A stretch of 64,000 nucleotides of DNA from Psychroflexus maritimus (GCF_011089875.1 NZ_JAANAS010000039.1:124001-188000), one strand, 5' to 3'. Positions 9,273 to 17,790 are shown, counted from the stretch's first letter. A program made the numbers and translations. Notes: generated by a model not told the origin, from the sequence alone.

Positions 9273-9328
9273 AAAGATATATTTAAAGCAGTAAATTTAA
9301 AGAGATTATTTGAATATTTGAAGAATGA

Positions 9329-9350
9329 TGTTACATTATTTAAAGTAACA
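9329..9350. promoter_or_regulatory. Dyad TGTTAC-N10-GTAACA before the ECF sigma gene
   Basis: A perfect 6-bp inverted repeat (9329-9334 and 9345-9350) lies 25-46 bases upstream of the preferred ATG of the sigma factor, in the divergent region shared with the S41 protease. Its position fits an operator over the promoter. The dyad is short and could be fortuitous. Confidence 0.3.
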
Positions 9351-9374
9351 CGTCTTCATAGTGAAATCAAAACA

Positions 9375-9905
9375 ATGGATAAGAGAGATTTTGTAGTTGA
9401 AATTCAAAAGCATACGCCCAAAATGAAAGCTTTGGCGCTTGCTATTTTGAAAAATGAAGACTTGGTAAAAGATGGACTTCAAGAAGTAGCTATAAAATTA
9501 TGGAATCAGTTAGATTATTTTGCTAAAGTAAACAACAAAGAGGCTTATTGTATGCGAATTATTAAAAATTGGTGTTTTGATCAGCTTCAGCTAAAAGCGA
9601 ATAATCATTTGCGATTAGTATATAGCAAAGTGACTGAAAATCAAGAAGAAAGTGAAACAGAAAATGACGTAGATAAACGCTACAAAACAATTGAATCTTT
9701 AGTTGAAGAACTCCCTGATAAACAACGCATAATCATTGAGTTAAAAGATTTTAAAGGCTTTGATTTTGAAGAAATTGCTGAACTCCTAGAAATGGAGCAG
9801 GGGAGTGTGAGAGTAAATCTGTCTCGAGCAAGAAAACGATTGAAAAAAATGTACGAGGAAATAGAATACCACCAAAAAATGATTCATGATGAAAAACGTA
9901 ACTAG
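9375..9905 (+). CDS. ECF-type RNA polymerase sigma factor
   Basis: The product of 176 residues has region 2 (ALAILKNEDLVKDGLQEVAIKLW, then a segment with KNWCFDQLQ) and region 4 (LPDKQRIIIELKDFKGF, then a helix with SVRVNLSRARKRLK), the minimal ECF layout. The ATG at 9375 (MDKRDF) is preferred over an upstream in-frame TTG at 9318, because the TTG extension would cover the promoter-proximal dyad and adds residues not typical of the family. The gene overlaps the next one by 20 bases and heads a four-gene operon with an anti-sigma-like membrane protein and two DUF4252 proteins. Confidence 0.88.
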   Translation: MDKRDFVVEIQKHTPKMKALALAILKNEDLVKDGLQEVAIKLWNQLDYFAKVNNKEAYCMRIIKNWCFDQLQLKANNHLRLVYSKVTENQEESETENDVDKRYKTIESLVEELPDKQRIIIELKDFKGFDFEEIAELLEMEQGSVRVNLSRARKRLKKMYEEIEYHQKMIHDEKRN

Positions 9906-10371
9906 TGAATTAAATAACTTATTGACAAAATTTGACGAAGGCAAAACATCTTTGAATGAAGAACAACGCCTCAAAAAATTATTGGAAGAAACAAATTTTT
10001 ATTCCAACAACTTCTATAAAAACTATTTTGAAGCAATTGAAGCTAACAAAAAAACACAGGAAGCAGAAGATATAATCGATTTTTCATTTATAGATGAAGA
10101 GTTTTCAGGGAATCTGCCAAACAATGATTTTCTTCCTTGGAAAGCCGTCTTTAAAGTAGCTGCTGTTTTTGCAATTATAGCTAGCGTATTTTACTTAGGT
10201 AATTTCCAACAAAATAATACCCAAGAAGCAAAAGCAGAAATGGCTTACGAACAGACCCTACAAGCCTTGCATTTTGTTGGTTCTAAAATGAATACAGCAA
10301 AAGAAAAAGTGAATTACTTAGAAATTTATAAACAAACTACATCACCTTATATTAACATAAATAATGAATAA
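9886..10371 (+). CDS. Anti-sigma-factor-like single-pass membrane protein
   Basis: The 161-residue protein has a charged cytoplasmic N-terminal half with a helical stretch, one transmembrane segment at about residues 86-104 (VFKVAAVFAIIASVFYLGNF), and a short external tail. Position and topology fit an anti-sigma factor holding the ECF protein encoded just upstream, with which it overlaps by 20 bases. There is no zinc-binding HxxxCxxC motif. The role is inferred from context. Confidence 0.65.
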   Translation: MMKNVTSELNNLLTKFDEGKTSLNEEQRLKKLLEETNFYSNNFYKNYFEAIEANKKTQEAEDIIDFSFIDEEFSGNLPNNDFLPWKAVFKVAAVFAIIASVFYLGNFQQNNTQEAKAEMAYEQTLQALHFVGSKMNTAKEKVNYLEIYKQTTSPYININNE

Positions 10372-10891
10372 AATGAACACACTAATTAAATTAAGTATGG
10401 CTGCAATCGTAGCATTTTTTAGCTTAACATCAAAAGCTCAGGATTTCTCTAAGTATGATGGACAAAATGGCGTAACCTCTGTAGTGATTAATCAAACTAT
10501 GTTTGAATTAATGAGCGCTATGGAATTAGACATAGACGACCCAGAGGCGAAAGAAATGATTAAAATGGTTGAAAACTTAAACAACATCCAAATTTTTACC
10601 ACTAAAAAAGCAGCGCTAAAAAAATCCTTTCAACAAGATGCTAAAGCTTATGTAAAAACCAAGCAACTAGAAGAGTTAATGCGTGTTTCTGAAGAAAGTG
10701 AATTAGTTGAGATTTACATCAAATCTAATCAAGAAAACAATCTTGTAAATCAGTTATTTATGCATGTAAATAGCGGTGAAGAAGATGTGATAATTATCAT
10801 CGATGGAATTATTGATTTAAAGCAAATTGGTAACTTTGCAAATAAATTTAATTTACCAGGCTCATCTAATCTTCAAAACCTTGAAAAATAA
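10364..10891 (+). CDS. DUF4252 domain-containing exported protein
   Basis: The 175-residue protein has a signal peptide (about residues 1-25, ending in SKAQ) and a DUF4252-like body with NLNNIQIFTTKK and a closing IIIIDGIIDLKQIGNFANKF region. It overlaps the anti-sigma gene by 8 bases. DUF4252 proteins commonly follow an ECF sigma/anti-sigma pair in Bacteroidota. Their function is unknown; an envelope stress or target role is inferred. The next gene is a lipoprotein paralogue. Confidence 0.75.
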   Translation: MNKMNTLIKLSMAAIVAFFSLTSKAQDFSKYDGQNGVTSVVINQTMFELMSAMELDIDDPEAKEMIKMVENLNNIQIFTTKKAALKKSFQQDAKAYVKTKQLEELMRVSEESELVEIYIKSNQENNLVNQLFMHVNSGEEDVIIIIDGIIDLKQIGNFANKFNLPGSSNLQNLEK

Positions 10892-10897
10892 GCAGCT

Positions 10898-11425
10898 ATG
10901 AAAAACCTATTAAAAATAGCTGGTTTAGTTTTATTGCTAACGGCTTGTTCTAAAGAAAAAAGCATTCAGAAGTATTTTGTAGATAAACACGAAGATGTTG
11001 ATTTTACTGCATTAGATATATCAACTAAAACTTTATTTAGCAACTTTGAAGAGCTTACAAAAGAAGAAAAAGAGCAACTCAAAAATATTAGTAAGTTAAA
11101 TGTTTTGGTGCTTAATTCGTCTAATCAAGATAAAATGAACATCGAGTACAAAGAAGTATCAGAAATTTTGAATCAATCTTCATATTCATCCTTGATTGAG
11201 GTCAATTCTGAAGATGGGTCTATGATGATGAATATTGAAGGAAATGATGTTAATAATGTCAACGAATTAGTTTTCCTAGGTAAGAATGACGAAATGGGAA
11301 TGATTGTAGCTCGCGTATTAGGCAAGCATATTAATCCAACTAATTTTTACCAAACCATGAAAATGGCCGAAAAAATGGATACTGAAGTACTTGAAAATTT
11401 GACCAAGCAATTTGATTTGAATTAA
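10898..11425 (+). CDS. DUF4252-like lipoprotein
   Basis: This 175-residue product has the lipobox LLLTAC followed by Ser-Lys. It shares the DUF4252 layout with the preceding protein: an N-terminal KLNVLVLNSSN strand where the neighbour has NIQIFTTKK, a central ELVFLGKNDE segment and a C-terminal helix. The two probably arose by duplication, one soluble in the periplasm and the other lipid-anchored. It is the last gene of the ECF operon and is followed by a strong terminator. Confidence 0.72.
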   Translation: MKNLLKIAGLVLLLTACSKEKSIQKYFVDKHEDVDFTALDISTKTLFSNFEELTKEEKEQLKNISKLNVLVLNSSNQDKMNIEYKEVSEILNQSSYSSLIEVNSEDGSMMMNIEGNDVNNVNELVFLGKNDEMGMIVARVLGKHINPTNFYQTMKMAEKMDTEVLENLTKQFDLN

Positions 11426-11445
11426 CCTATTTTGTTGTTGTTTCT

Positions 11446-11485
11446 AAAAAGCCTTTAATCTTAATTATTAAAGGCTTTTTTAATT
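11446..11485 (+). terminator. Strong terminator of the ECF/DUF4252 operon
   Basis: A perfect 14-bp stem (11446-11459 and 11467-11480, core GCCTTTAAT/ATTAAAGGC) with a 7-nt loop and a T run lies 21 bases after the last gene. It marks the 3' end of the four-gene operon. Confidence 0.9.
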
Positions 11486-11677
11486 TATACTTTTTAATCA
11501 TAATATATATTATGTAAAATAGAAATAAATCAAGTCCACTTCTACAGCTTAGCACTCTTAGGAAATATGACTATAAAGCATATCGACTTAATTAAAATGA
11601 TTAGTTGCTGAAAAAGTAACATCAACCATTCTTTAATTCATTTAATAAGTCTTAATGAAAATTAGTTTTGGGTAAAA

Positions 11678-11887
11678 TCAATCTTTATTGTTATTTATAT
11701 TCTTAGAAATTGGTTTAGAATAAGTAAATCCAATTATAAAACCAAAAATAAGGAGATTGACAATAAATTTAACAAAGATGAAATCATTATTTATAAGAAA
11801 GTCAATTAATGCTGTGAGTAAAGCAAATAAGGAGCCTGAAAAAATACCATACTTAATTTTTTGATAAGTTGTTTCACTAATTTTCAT
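11678..11887 (-). CDS. Small two-pass membrane protein of unknown function
   Basis: The 69-residue product has two hydrophobic segments (about residues 14-32, YGIFSGSLFALLTALIDFL, and 39-55, FVKFIVNLLIFGFIIGF) and a Lys/Asn-rich tail. I do not recognise the family. It lies downstream of the helicase gene on the same strand with an 80-base gap. Clean start and stop and coherent hydrophobic segments favour a real gene. The 250 bases between it and the ECF operon terminator hold no other feature that I can see. Confidence 0.5.
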   Translation of the reverse strand: MKISETTYQKIKYGIFSGSLFALLTALIDFLINNDFIFVKFIVNLLIFGFIIGFTYSKPISKNINNNKD

Positions 11888-11967
11888 AGGAATAAATTTT
11901 CTATTTTAAATAAAACAATTATGAGTTGTGAGAAAACAAATTTTAAACCTTTCCTTCTTGAAAGCTT

Positions 11968-13485
11968 CTACATGAACATTTCGTTGATTCTAGTTCTTAG
12001 TTTTCTGTTATAATCTTCAATTAACCATTCTTTATAATTCTTCGTGTTATTGATGATACATTTTGAATACGTATTTACTCGATCAGCAATGTCTTCTTTT
12101 AGTTCTCGTGCTAGAATCCTGGCATCAAAAACATCTTCAGCATTATCAACACACATTTTGGCATGCTGTTCAATCGATTCTTCTAAGACTAACTTAGATT
12201 TTTCGCCGTTATTCACGGTTTGGTTATACCTTTTCTTGATGTCAAAGTTGATTTCTTCAGTGTTTATAAACAGCTTTCTAACTTCCTCTGGCATTTCATA
12301 TTTAAACTGACTTTCAATTTCTTCATCAGTAATCATATTATCAAGGAAGTAATCTGGATTTTTGAAAATTAAGTGCCAATCTACATCGGCATCCCAAGGG
12401 CCAAAACGAGCCAGGTTATTTCCTAAATCAATTACATTAAAAGTGTCTTTATTAGGTAGCTTTCTACTCCCCCGCCCAATCATTTGAAAATATAGGGTCA
12501 AGGATTTTGTAGCTCGATTTAAGACAATGTTTTCAACTGTAGGTTCATCAAAACCTGTAGTTAAAATACTTACCGAAGTCAAAATAGCATCAGGCGAGTT
12601 CTTAAACCACTTCAAAATAGCATTTCTCTCTTTTTTGGAATGGGTATTATCTAAGTGCTTTATATTGTTGTACCCTGCATCTTTAAAAGTTTGATAAACA
12701 TACCAAGAGGTATTTATTCCATTGTTAAAGATAAGTGTTTTTTTACCCTTACAGTGTTCTTCATAGGCTTGGACAAGCTTGTGTTGCATATCCATATTTG
12801 TATATAAATCTTCTGAAGATTTAACGGTATAATCGCCATTAATTCCAACTTGAAGTTGACCTAAGCCTACGTCATAAGTATATGTATTCGCCTTTGCTAA
12901 AAAGCCTTTGTTAATTAACGAAGTAATAGAATTTCCAACAATTAGTTCGTCGTAATTTTTATTCATTGGTAGTTTGATATTCGAGCTAAGTGGCGTTGCT
13001 GTAACCCCTAGCACAAAACTATCTTCTACGTACTTAAATAATTTGGTAAATGAATTATAGTGAGCTTCATCAATAATGGTTAATCCTATATTGTCAACAT
13101 TCAGTTTTTCGTCACTTAAACGATTATTTAAGGTTTCGACCATAGCCACAAAACACATGTAATCGTTATTATCTGAAAGTTCTTTTACTTTAGAGTTAAT
13201 AATTTTATTTCTTACGCCAAAGTTTTTCAACATATTAGAGGTTTGTTTGCAAAGCTCAATACGGTGAGTAAGGATTAAAACTTTTTTTCCTTTCTTTTCA
13301 ATATATCTTCTTACAATTTCAGAAAAAACAACTGTTTTACCACCACCAGTTGGCAGTTGGTAAAGTAAATTATAGTTAGCAGGAGAGTTTTCAATACGCT
13401 CAAAAATATTTTGCAAATCATTTTCTTGGTAGCCGTAAAGTTTTTTTTCTTCAACTTTTTCTTCAGTCATTTGATTTTCTTGCAT
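11968..13485 (-). CDS. DEAD/DEAH-box SF2 helicase
   Basis: The protein carries the superfamily 2 helicase motifs in order: motif I LPTGGGKT, motif II IIDEAHYNS, motif III GVTATPL, and motif VI QMIGRGSRK. It is close to the ResIII/RadD-like group with a short C-terminal extension. The ATG at 13485 (MQENQMTEEK) is preferred over one at 13560, because the extra 25 residues are basic and unlike the family, and a TATTTTTG -7-like element lies between them. It probably acts on branched or damaged DNA. Nothing next to it marks a defence island. Confidence 0.82.
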   Translation of the reverse strand: MQENQMTEEKVEEKKLYGYQENDLQNIFERIENSPANYNLLYQLPTGGGKTVVFSEIVRRYIEKKGKKVLILTHRIELCKQTSNMLKNFGVRNKIINSKVKELSDNNDYMCFVAMVETLNNRLSDEKLNVDNIGLTIIDEAHYNSFTKLFKYVEDSFVLGVTATPLSSNIKLPMNKNYDELIVGNSITSLINKGFLAKANTYTYDVGLGQLQVGINGDYTVKSSEDLYTNMDMQHKLVQAYEEHCKGKKTLIFNNGINTSWYVYQTFKDAGYNNIKHLDNTHSKKERNAILKWFKNSPDAILTSVSILTTGFDEPTVENIVLNRATKSLTLYFQMIGRGSRKLPNKDTFNVIDLGNNLARFGPWDADVDWHLIFKNPDYFLDNMITDEEIESQFKYEMPEEVRKLFINTEEINFDIKKRYNQTVNNGEKSKLVLEESIEQHAKMCVDNAEDVFDARILARELKEDIADRVNTYSKCIINNTKNYKEWLIEDYNRKLRTRINEMFM

Positions 13486-13602
13486 AAACCTAAGTTGTGT
13501 GCTTGTTTTAATTTTTGCAAAAATAGTTAGATTTACAGCTTTACCGAAATTTTTAAGCATTAAATAAGCTTAAATTGAAAAATAAAATTTATTCTGCTCA
13601 AA

Positions 13603-14028
13603 GTGAAGGTTTTTTGGTTTCAATCCATTAATTTTGCAATTCTTGAACCTAAAAACAATTTCACTTTGGAAGATAACAAAAGAGCCAACCAAGTTATAAG
13701 AAACATTGTAAACGATTTAGAACAAAACGGAATCATTTATAATACCTTGTCAGAAAACCTCAAGAAGTTAAGAGAACATGCTGTAGCAGAACAAAAGCCC
13801 GTCGTAGCTAAAGCTCTTCGTCTAGCTTTTGAACATTTAGATGAATTTGAAACTTTTGCCGCCCCTATTCCTACTGAAGATGAATATGATGAGGAAAATC
13901 CACCAGAAAAAATTACAGGTACAGAGAGTATGCTTTACTTTATCAATTTGATAAAAAAACCTGGTAACCCAATCAATAAGCAAGAACTTAGGAGTTACAT
14001 TGCTTTTTTAGAAGATTTTTCAATTTAA
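13603..14028 (+). CDS. Conserved flavobacterial protein of unknown function
   Basis: This 141-residue acidic, soluble protein begins at a GTG codon; no in-frame ATG is available near the start. It has a helical N-terminal half, an Asp/Glu-rich linker (PTEDEYDEENPPEK) and a C-terminal helical segment. I do not recognise a domain. It is divergent from the helicase and ends 9 bases before the YebC gene, so the two are probably co-transcribed. Confidence 0.65.
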   Translation: MKVFWFQSINFAILEPKNNFTLEDNKRANQVIRNIVNDLEQNGIIYNTLSENLKKLREHAVAEQKPVVAKALRLAFEHLDEFETFAAPIPTEDEYDEENPPEKITGTESMLYFINLIKKPGNPINKQELRSYIAFLEDFSI

Positions 14029-14037
14029 AATTAGACT

Positions 14038-14763
14038 ATGGGAAGAGCCTTTGAATTTAGAAAAGCCCGAAAAATGAAACGTTGGTCAACCATGGCCAAA
14101 ACTTTTACTCGATTAGGAAAAGATATTGTTATGGCGGTAAAGGAAGGCGGCCCTGACCCCGATACCAATTCTAAACTAAGAGCTGTTATCCAAAACTGTA
14201 AGTCGGCTAATATGCCGAAAGACAACATTGAACGTGCCATTAAACGCGCCTCAGATAAATCGCAAGGCGAATATAAAATCACCTTATTTGAAGGCTATGC
14301 CCCTCATGGAGTTGCTATATTAGTTGAAACTGCTACCGACAACAACAACCGAACAGTGGCTAATATTCGCTCGTATTTTAATAAGTGTAATGGTAATTTA
14401 GGAACCTCTGGTTCAGTTGAATTTATGTTTGACCATACTTGCAATTTTAAATTGAAAACCGAAGAAAACATTGATGTTGAAGAATTAGAGTTAGAATTAA
14501 TTGATTTTGGTGCTGAAGAAGTTTTTTTAGATGAAGAAGACCAAACTATATTGGTTTATGCCCCTTTTGAATCCTTTGGCGCCTTACAACAAAAACTTGA
14601 ATCTAGGTCTTTTGAAATTATCTCCTCCGGTTTTGAACGTATTCCTCAAACCTACAAAACACTTACTAATGAAGAAAAAGAAGAGGTAAATAAGCTGCTT
14701 GAAAAAATTGAAGAAGATGATGACGTTCAAAACGTCTATCACAATATGAAAGAAGATGAGTAA
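14038..14763 (+). CDS. YebC/PmpR-family translational/transcriptional regulator
   Basis: The 241-residue product begins MGRAFEFRKARKMKRW and continues with MAKTFTRLGKDIVMAVKEGG and the diagnostic box DNNRTVANIRSYFNKCNG, all typical of YebC. Members of this family bind DNA or the ribosome; recent work on the family links it to relief of stalling at proline runs. It follows a small conserved gene and ends at a bidirectional terminator. The length is normal (about 240). Confidence 0.92.
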   Translation: MGRAFEFRKARKMKRWSTMAKTFTRLGKDIVMAVKEGGPDPDTNSKLRAVIQNCKSANMPKDNIERAIKRASDKSQGEYKITLFEGYAPHGVAILVETATDNNNRTVANIRSYFNKCNGNLGTSGSVEFMFDHTCNFKLKTEENIDVEELELELIDFGAEEVFLDEEDQTILVYAPFESFGALQQKLESRSFEIISSGFERIPQTYKTLTNEEKEEVNKLLEKIEEDDDVQNVYHNMKEDE

Positions 14764-14780
14764 TTAAACTTAGTATTTAA

Positions 14781-14816
14781 AACAAAAAAAACCGCAAGTA
14801 TGCGGTTTTTTTTGTT
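14781..14816. terminator. Bidirectional terminator between yebC-like and lrp-like genes
   Basis: A perfect 16-bp stem (14781-14796 and 14801-14816, core ACCGCA/TGCGGT) with the tetraloop AGTA has A and T runs on both sides, so it can end transcription in both directions. It separates the convergent YebC and Lrp genes. Confidence 0.9.
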
Positions 14817-14830
14817 TATATGTAGATTTT

Positions 14831-15316
14831 CTAACTCGTCATTTCGTCAAAAATAGATTTCATCAATCGTTTCTTGTCGTTTAAACTTTCTTCTAAAGAA
14901 ATCATGGTTTCCGTCCTGTAAACTCCATCAATATCATCTAATTGAAAAATAACATTTTTGGCATGGTCTGTATCTTTTGCTCTAATTTTACAAAATAAGT
15001 TAAATTTACCAGTAGTAACATGAGCAACCGTAACGTAAGGAATTTCGTTTATTCGGTTTAAAACAAACTGTGTTTGTGAAGTTTTTTCTAAATAAATACC
15101 CACATAAGCAATAAATGCATAGCCCAACTTTTTATAATCTAAAGATAAGCTAGATCCAGTAATAATCCCAGCTTCTTCCATCTTTTTAACACGTACATGA
15201 ACAGTTCCCGCAGAAATAAGGAGTTTTTTTGCAATGTCTGTAAAAGGAGTACGCGTGTTGTCAATTAGCATATCCAATATTTTGTGATCGGTATCATCTA
15301 ACTTAAATTTGGCCAT
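14831..15316 (-). CDS. Lrp/AsnC-family transcriptional regulator
   Basis: The 161-residue protein has an N-terminal winged helix-turn-helix (DDTDHKILDMLIDNTRTPF, then SAGTVHVRVKKMEEAGII) and a C-terminal RAM/ligand-binding domain (about residues 70-150, with VTVAHVTTGKFNLFCKI). Such proteins form octamers and sense amino acids. The gene is monocistronic. Its targets cannot be read from the window. A TATTTTTG -7-like element is present upstream (15347-15354, minus strand), but no well-spaced -33 box is visible. Confidence 0.92.
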   Translation of the reverse strand: MAKFKLDDTDHKILDMLIDNTRTPFTDIAKKLLISAGTVHVRVKKMEEAGIITGSSLSLDYKKLGYAFIAYVGIYLEKTSQTQFVLNRINEIPYVTVAHVTTGKFNLFCKIRAKDTDHAKNVIFQLDDIDGVYRTETMISLEESLNDKKRLMKSIFDEMTS

Positions 15317-15391
15317 AATTGTTTTTTTAAATTCGTAATATTTTTACAAAAATAGGGAATATATTTAAACATTCATAATATCAAGCAATTT

Positions 15392-16543
15392 TTAACCTTG
15401 CGCTAATACAATATTCTTATTTTCTACCCAAATTGTAGTCCAAATTTCATTAATTTGTGGTGTTTTATGTAATAATCCTCCATTTATCATAATATTTTTT
15501 GCTTCTAAATCAAACTCCTTATGCCCATTAAAATCATCTAATCCCCCTATTTTACTAATTCTAGGTATGAATTCAATTTTGTTATTATCAAGCTTTTCTT
15601 CAAATTGTATTGCAATATCAATAATTAGCTCATTAATTTTAGCTTTTCTTAAAATAATGTCAAAATAGTTTTTCTCATGCACAGGTATATCCAAATAAGA
15701 CACCCACTCACCTAGCTTGTGTTTATTTTCCGCAAAAGCATTCAAAACAGTTATATAAGCTAACCAAATCCATTTTCTAGTGTCTTCTCTTTGATAGTCT
15801 TTGATTTGTCCTGCTTCAAATAAAATTGTAGGTACTCCGCAAGTTTGCATATAATCACCTATGCAGTTCATATTGTATTCGTCGTCATAACGACCAATTT
15901 GTCCTGGTAAATACGCCTGTAGAGAATCATTAATTGCGCTTATCAGTCGCATAGACTGCTTTCTGACTTCGGTTATTTGACGTTTCGCATCAACTGAAGG
16001 CGATAAAAAAGAAAGGCTAGAGGCTTGCTTATTCTCCTTTATTCCAAAAATACTTCGTTGACCATGTAAATTCAAACATAAATTTGGAGAAAATTCATCA
16101 AACGCTTTACGAAGTAAACGACTCTCTGGCTGCGATAAATCGACCGAGTCACGATTTAAATCAACTTGATTAGCATTCTTTCGCGTATAAGCCTGAGCTC
16201 CATCAGGATTTAGCACAGGGAAAATTTTAAAACTAAAGTTATTTAAAAATTGCTTGGCTAAGGACTCTTCAGATTGAATAAATTCAAAAAAATCAAATAA
16301 AGCCTTAGTAGTAGTTGTTTCATTTCCGTGCATTTGAGACCAACCTAAAATCCGCTTCTTACCAGTCCCGAAATTTAAACTATAAATCCTTCTCCCTTCT
16401 ACTGTGCTACCTTCTTCTTTTAAACCAAAAATAGGGCTTAAGTTTTTGAGCTCTTGCTCAACTTCGATGTAAGTAAAATAACGACTGCAAAAAGACTTGT
16501 TTTTAAAGTCGGTATAGGTGTTTAAAAAATGCTGTAACTTCAT
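15392..16543 (-). CDS. M14-family zinc carboxypeptidase
   Basis: The 383-residue protein carries the M14 zinc site: SQMHGNETTTTKAL (first His and Glu ligands), NPDGAQAYTRKNANQVDLNRD, and LCLNLHGQR (third ligand). The catalytic Glu is likely in the ILFEAGQ box. There is no signal peptide, which points to cytoplasmic processing of peptides or muropeptides. It is divergent from the XRE-family regulator, and the region between them contains several operator-like palindromes, so it may be controlled by that regulator. Confidence 0.85.
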   Translation of the reverse strand: MKLQHFLNTYTDFKNKSFCSRYFTYIEVEQELKNLSPIFGLKEEGSTVEGRRIYSLNFGTGKKRILGWSQMHGNETTTTKALFDFFEFIQSEESLAKQFLNNFSFKIFPVLNPDGAQAYTRKNANQVDLNRDSVDLSQPESRLLRKAFDEFSPNLCLNLHGQRSIFGIKENKQASSLSFLSPSVDAKRQITEVRKQSMRLISAINDSLQAYLPGQIGRYDDEYNMNCIGDYMQTCGVPTILFEAGQIKDYQREDTRKWIWLAYITVLNAFAENKHKLGEWVSYLDIPVHEKNYFDIILRKAKINELIIDIAIQFEEKLDNNKIEFIPRISKIGGLDDFNGHKEFDLEAKNIMINGGLLHKTPQINEIWTTIWVENKNIVLAQG

Positions 16544-16556
16544 TGCTTTTATTTAG

Positions 16557-16652
16557 TGTTACAAAAGTAAACAAAGTATTTTTTACAAATGTAAACAAGT
16601 CAAAAGCTTAATCAATTTACATTTGTAATCAATTTAATTCCTACTTGTAAAC
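16557..16652. promoter_or_regulatory. Cluster of TTTACA-N2-TGTAAA operator-like sites
   Basis: Four related sites fall in the divergent region: an imperfect GTTAC-AAAA-GTAAAC (16558-16572), a perfect TTTACA-AA-TGTAAA (16582-16595), TTACA-TT-TGTAA (16617-16628) and a half site TGTAAAC (16646-16652). A further imperfect copy (GTTTACATTTGGAAA) lies at 16803-16817. They share the motif that also overlaps the XRE start codon. They probably bind the XRE protein encoded next to them. Confidence 0.6.
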
Positions 16653-16838
16653 TTTAAGTTACTTAAGTTTGGAAAATATCCTAAAAACAACATTTAAATA
16701 TCATAAATTGCTTTATTTTAGCTACTTATGTTGTTTTATCTAAAGTGAAAATTTAATATCAAGCATTCGCTTTTTAAAAGATTTGTCCCCTTTAAATATT
16801 TTGTTTACATTTGGAAAATTAAAGTTTAACCTAAATCA

Positions 16839-16854
16839 GTTTACAATGGTAAAC
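16839..16854. promoter_or_regulatory. Operator overlapping the start codon of the XRE regulator
   Basis: The perfect palindrome GTTTAC-AATG-GTAAAC spans the ATG at 16846. Binding here could block initiation of transcription or translation of the regulator gene and so give autoregulation. The motif matches the cluster at 16557-16652. Confidence 0.55.
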
Positions 16855-17286
16855 AGTAAGGAGTTTTCTAAACGTTTACAAAAGGTATTCGACTATTATG
16901 AGTTAAATGCTTCATCTTTTGCTGAAAAAGTTGGTGTTGGTCGTGCTTCAATATCTCATATTCTTTCAGGTAGAAATAAACCAAGTTTAGATTTTGTAAT
17001 GAAAATTATAAATGAGTTTCCAGAAGTTGAGTTATATTGGTTATTAAACGGTAAAGGAAATTTCCCGAAATCAGAAGTCATTCCCTCCTCTCCTATTTCT
17101 ACAAAGAGTTTTCCTCCTCAAGAAAAGGCTTCAATTGAAAATCCGAATACTAAAAATTCACTTTCAACTACAAATCCCATAAACACAACCCACAAATCAG
17201 GCGCAACTGCTCAGCAAAAAACCATAGAACGGGTGATTATTTTTTATAACGACGGAAGTTTTGATTCATTCACCCCTAATGAATAG
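16846..17286 (+). CDS. XRE-family helix-turn-helix regulator
   Basis: The start is taken at the ATG at 16846 (MVNSKEF), giving 146 residues; an upstream ATG at 16783 would add 21 residues with no family character. The Cro/C1-type HTH (residues about 5-65) contains ASSFAEKVGVGRASISHILS and RNKPSLDFVMKII, and ends with the ELYWLLNGKGNFP tail found in many flavobacterial XRE proteins. The C-terminal half is low-complexity, rich in Ser, Thr and Asn, and ends in a short conserved ERVIIFYNDGSFDSF segment. Palindromes in and upstream of the gene suggest autoregulation and shared control with the M14 peptidase. Confidence 0.8.
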   Translation: MVNSKEFSKRLQKVFDYYELNASSFAEKVGVGRASISHILSGRNKPSLDFVMKIINEFPEVELYWLLNGKGNFPKSEVIPSSPISTKSFPPQEKASIENPNTKNSLSTTNPINTTHKSGATAQQKTIERVIIFYNDGSFDSFTPNE

Positions 17287-17361
17287 TTAATTTTATTAGC
17301 CTCTTGATTAATTTTTAGGTGTTTCTAGATAGAATATCTTAATTTTGCTGAAAAATCAAAA

Positions 17362-17736
17362 ATGAAATCAGTTTTGCTTGGCTTGTTATCGTGTTTATGT
17401 TTTTCGTGTTACGATTACGAGAGAGATTGTGAGCGTTTTCAAACAGGTGTATTTGAGTTTGAAACGGTCTTAGGTTCTGAAGTTGTAAAGACTACCTTTG
17501 AGCGAAGAGAATCATTTGAAATAGAAACTTATCAAGGAAAAACAGATACTTCAAGTATTCGATGGGTAAGTGATTGCGAATATATTTTAAAATCAATTAA
17601 CCCCAAAAGCATGAAAGATCAAAAATGGATGCAGTTTAAGATTTTAGAGACCGATGCTAACACCTATAAATTTGAATATAATATTGTTGGAGATTCCAAT
17701 AAACAACAAGGAATGGCTAGAAAAATAGCCGATTAA
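17362..17736 (+). CDS. Small conserved flavobacterial lipoprotein
   Basis: The 124-residue protein has a short signal peptide ending in a lipobox-like CFSC-Tyr, followed by YDYERDCERFQTG and a beta-rich body with DTSSIRWVSDCEYILK and KFEYNIVGDSNKQ. I recognise it as a family often labelled DNA topoisomerase IV in databases. That name is not supported: the protein is far too small and carries no topoisomerase motif. The two Cys outside the lipobox may form a disulfide. Function unknown. Confidence 0.7.
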   Translation: MKSVLLGLLSCLCFSCYDYERDCERFQTGVFEFETVLGSEVVKTTFERRESFEIETYQGKTDTSSIRWVSDCEYILKSINPKSMKDQKWMQFKILETDANTYKFEYNIVGDSNKQQGMARKIAD

Positions 17737-17790
17737 TCCCTAAGTACATTTCATTGTTTAAATTTTTTAACTAGTATAGCCCCACAGGAT

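Noticed and set aside
9318-9374. A TTG start 19 codons upstream for the ECF sigma factor
   Set aside because: It would translate the TGTTAC/GTAACA dyad region, and family alignment begins at MDKRDF.
11678-13485. Helicase plus small membrane protein as a defence system
   Set aside because: Neither shows a known defence domain partner (nuclease, TIR, Argonaute), and the neighbourhood is housekeeping; the pairing is by position only.
17362-17736. Annotation of the small lipoprotein as DNA topoisomerase IV
   Set aside because: A database label I remember for this family; the 124-residue exported lipoprotein has no topoisomerase motif.
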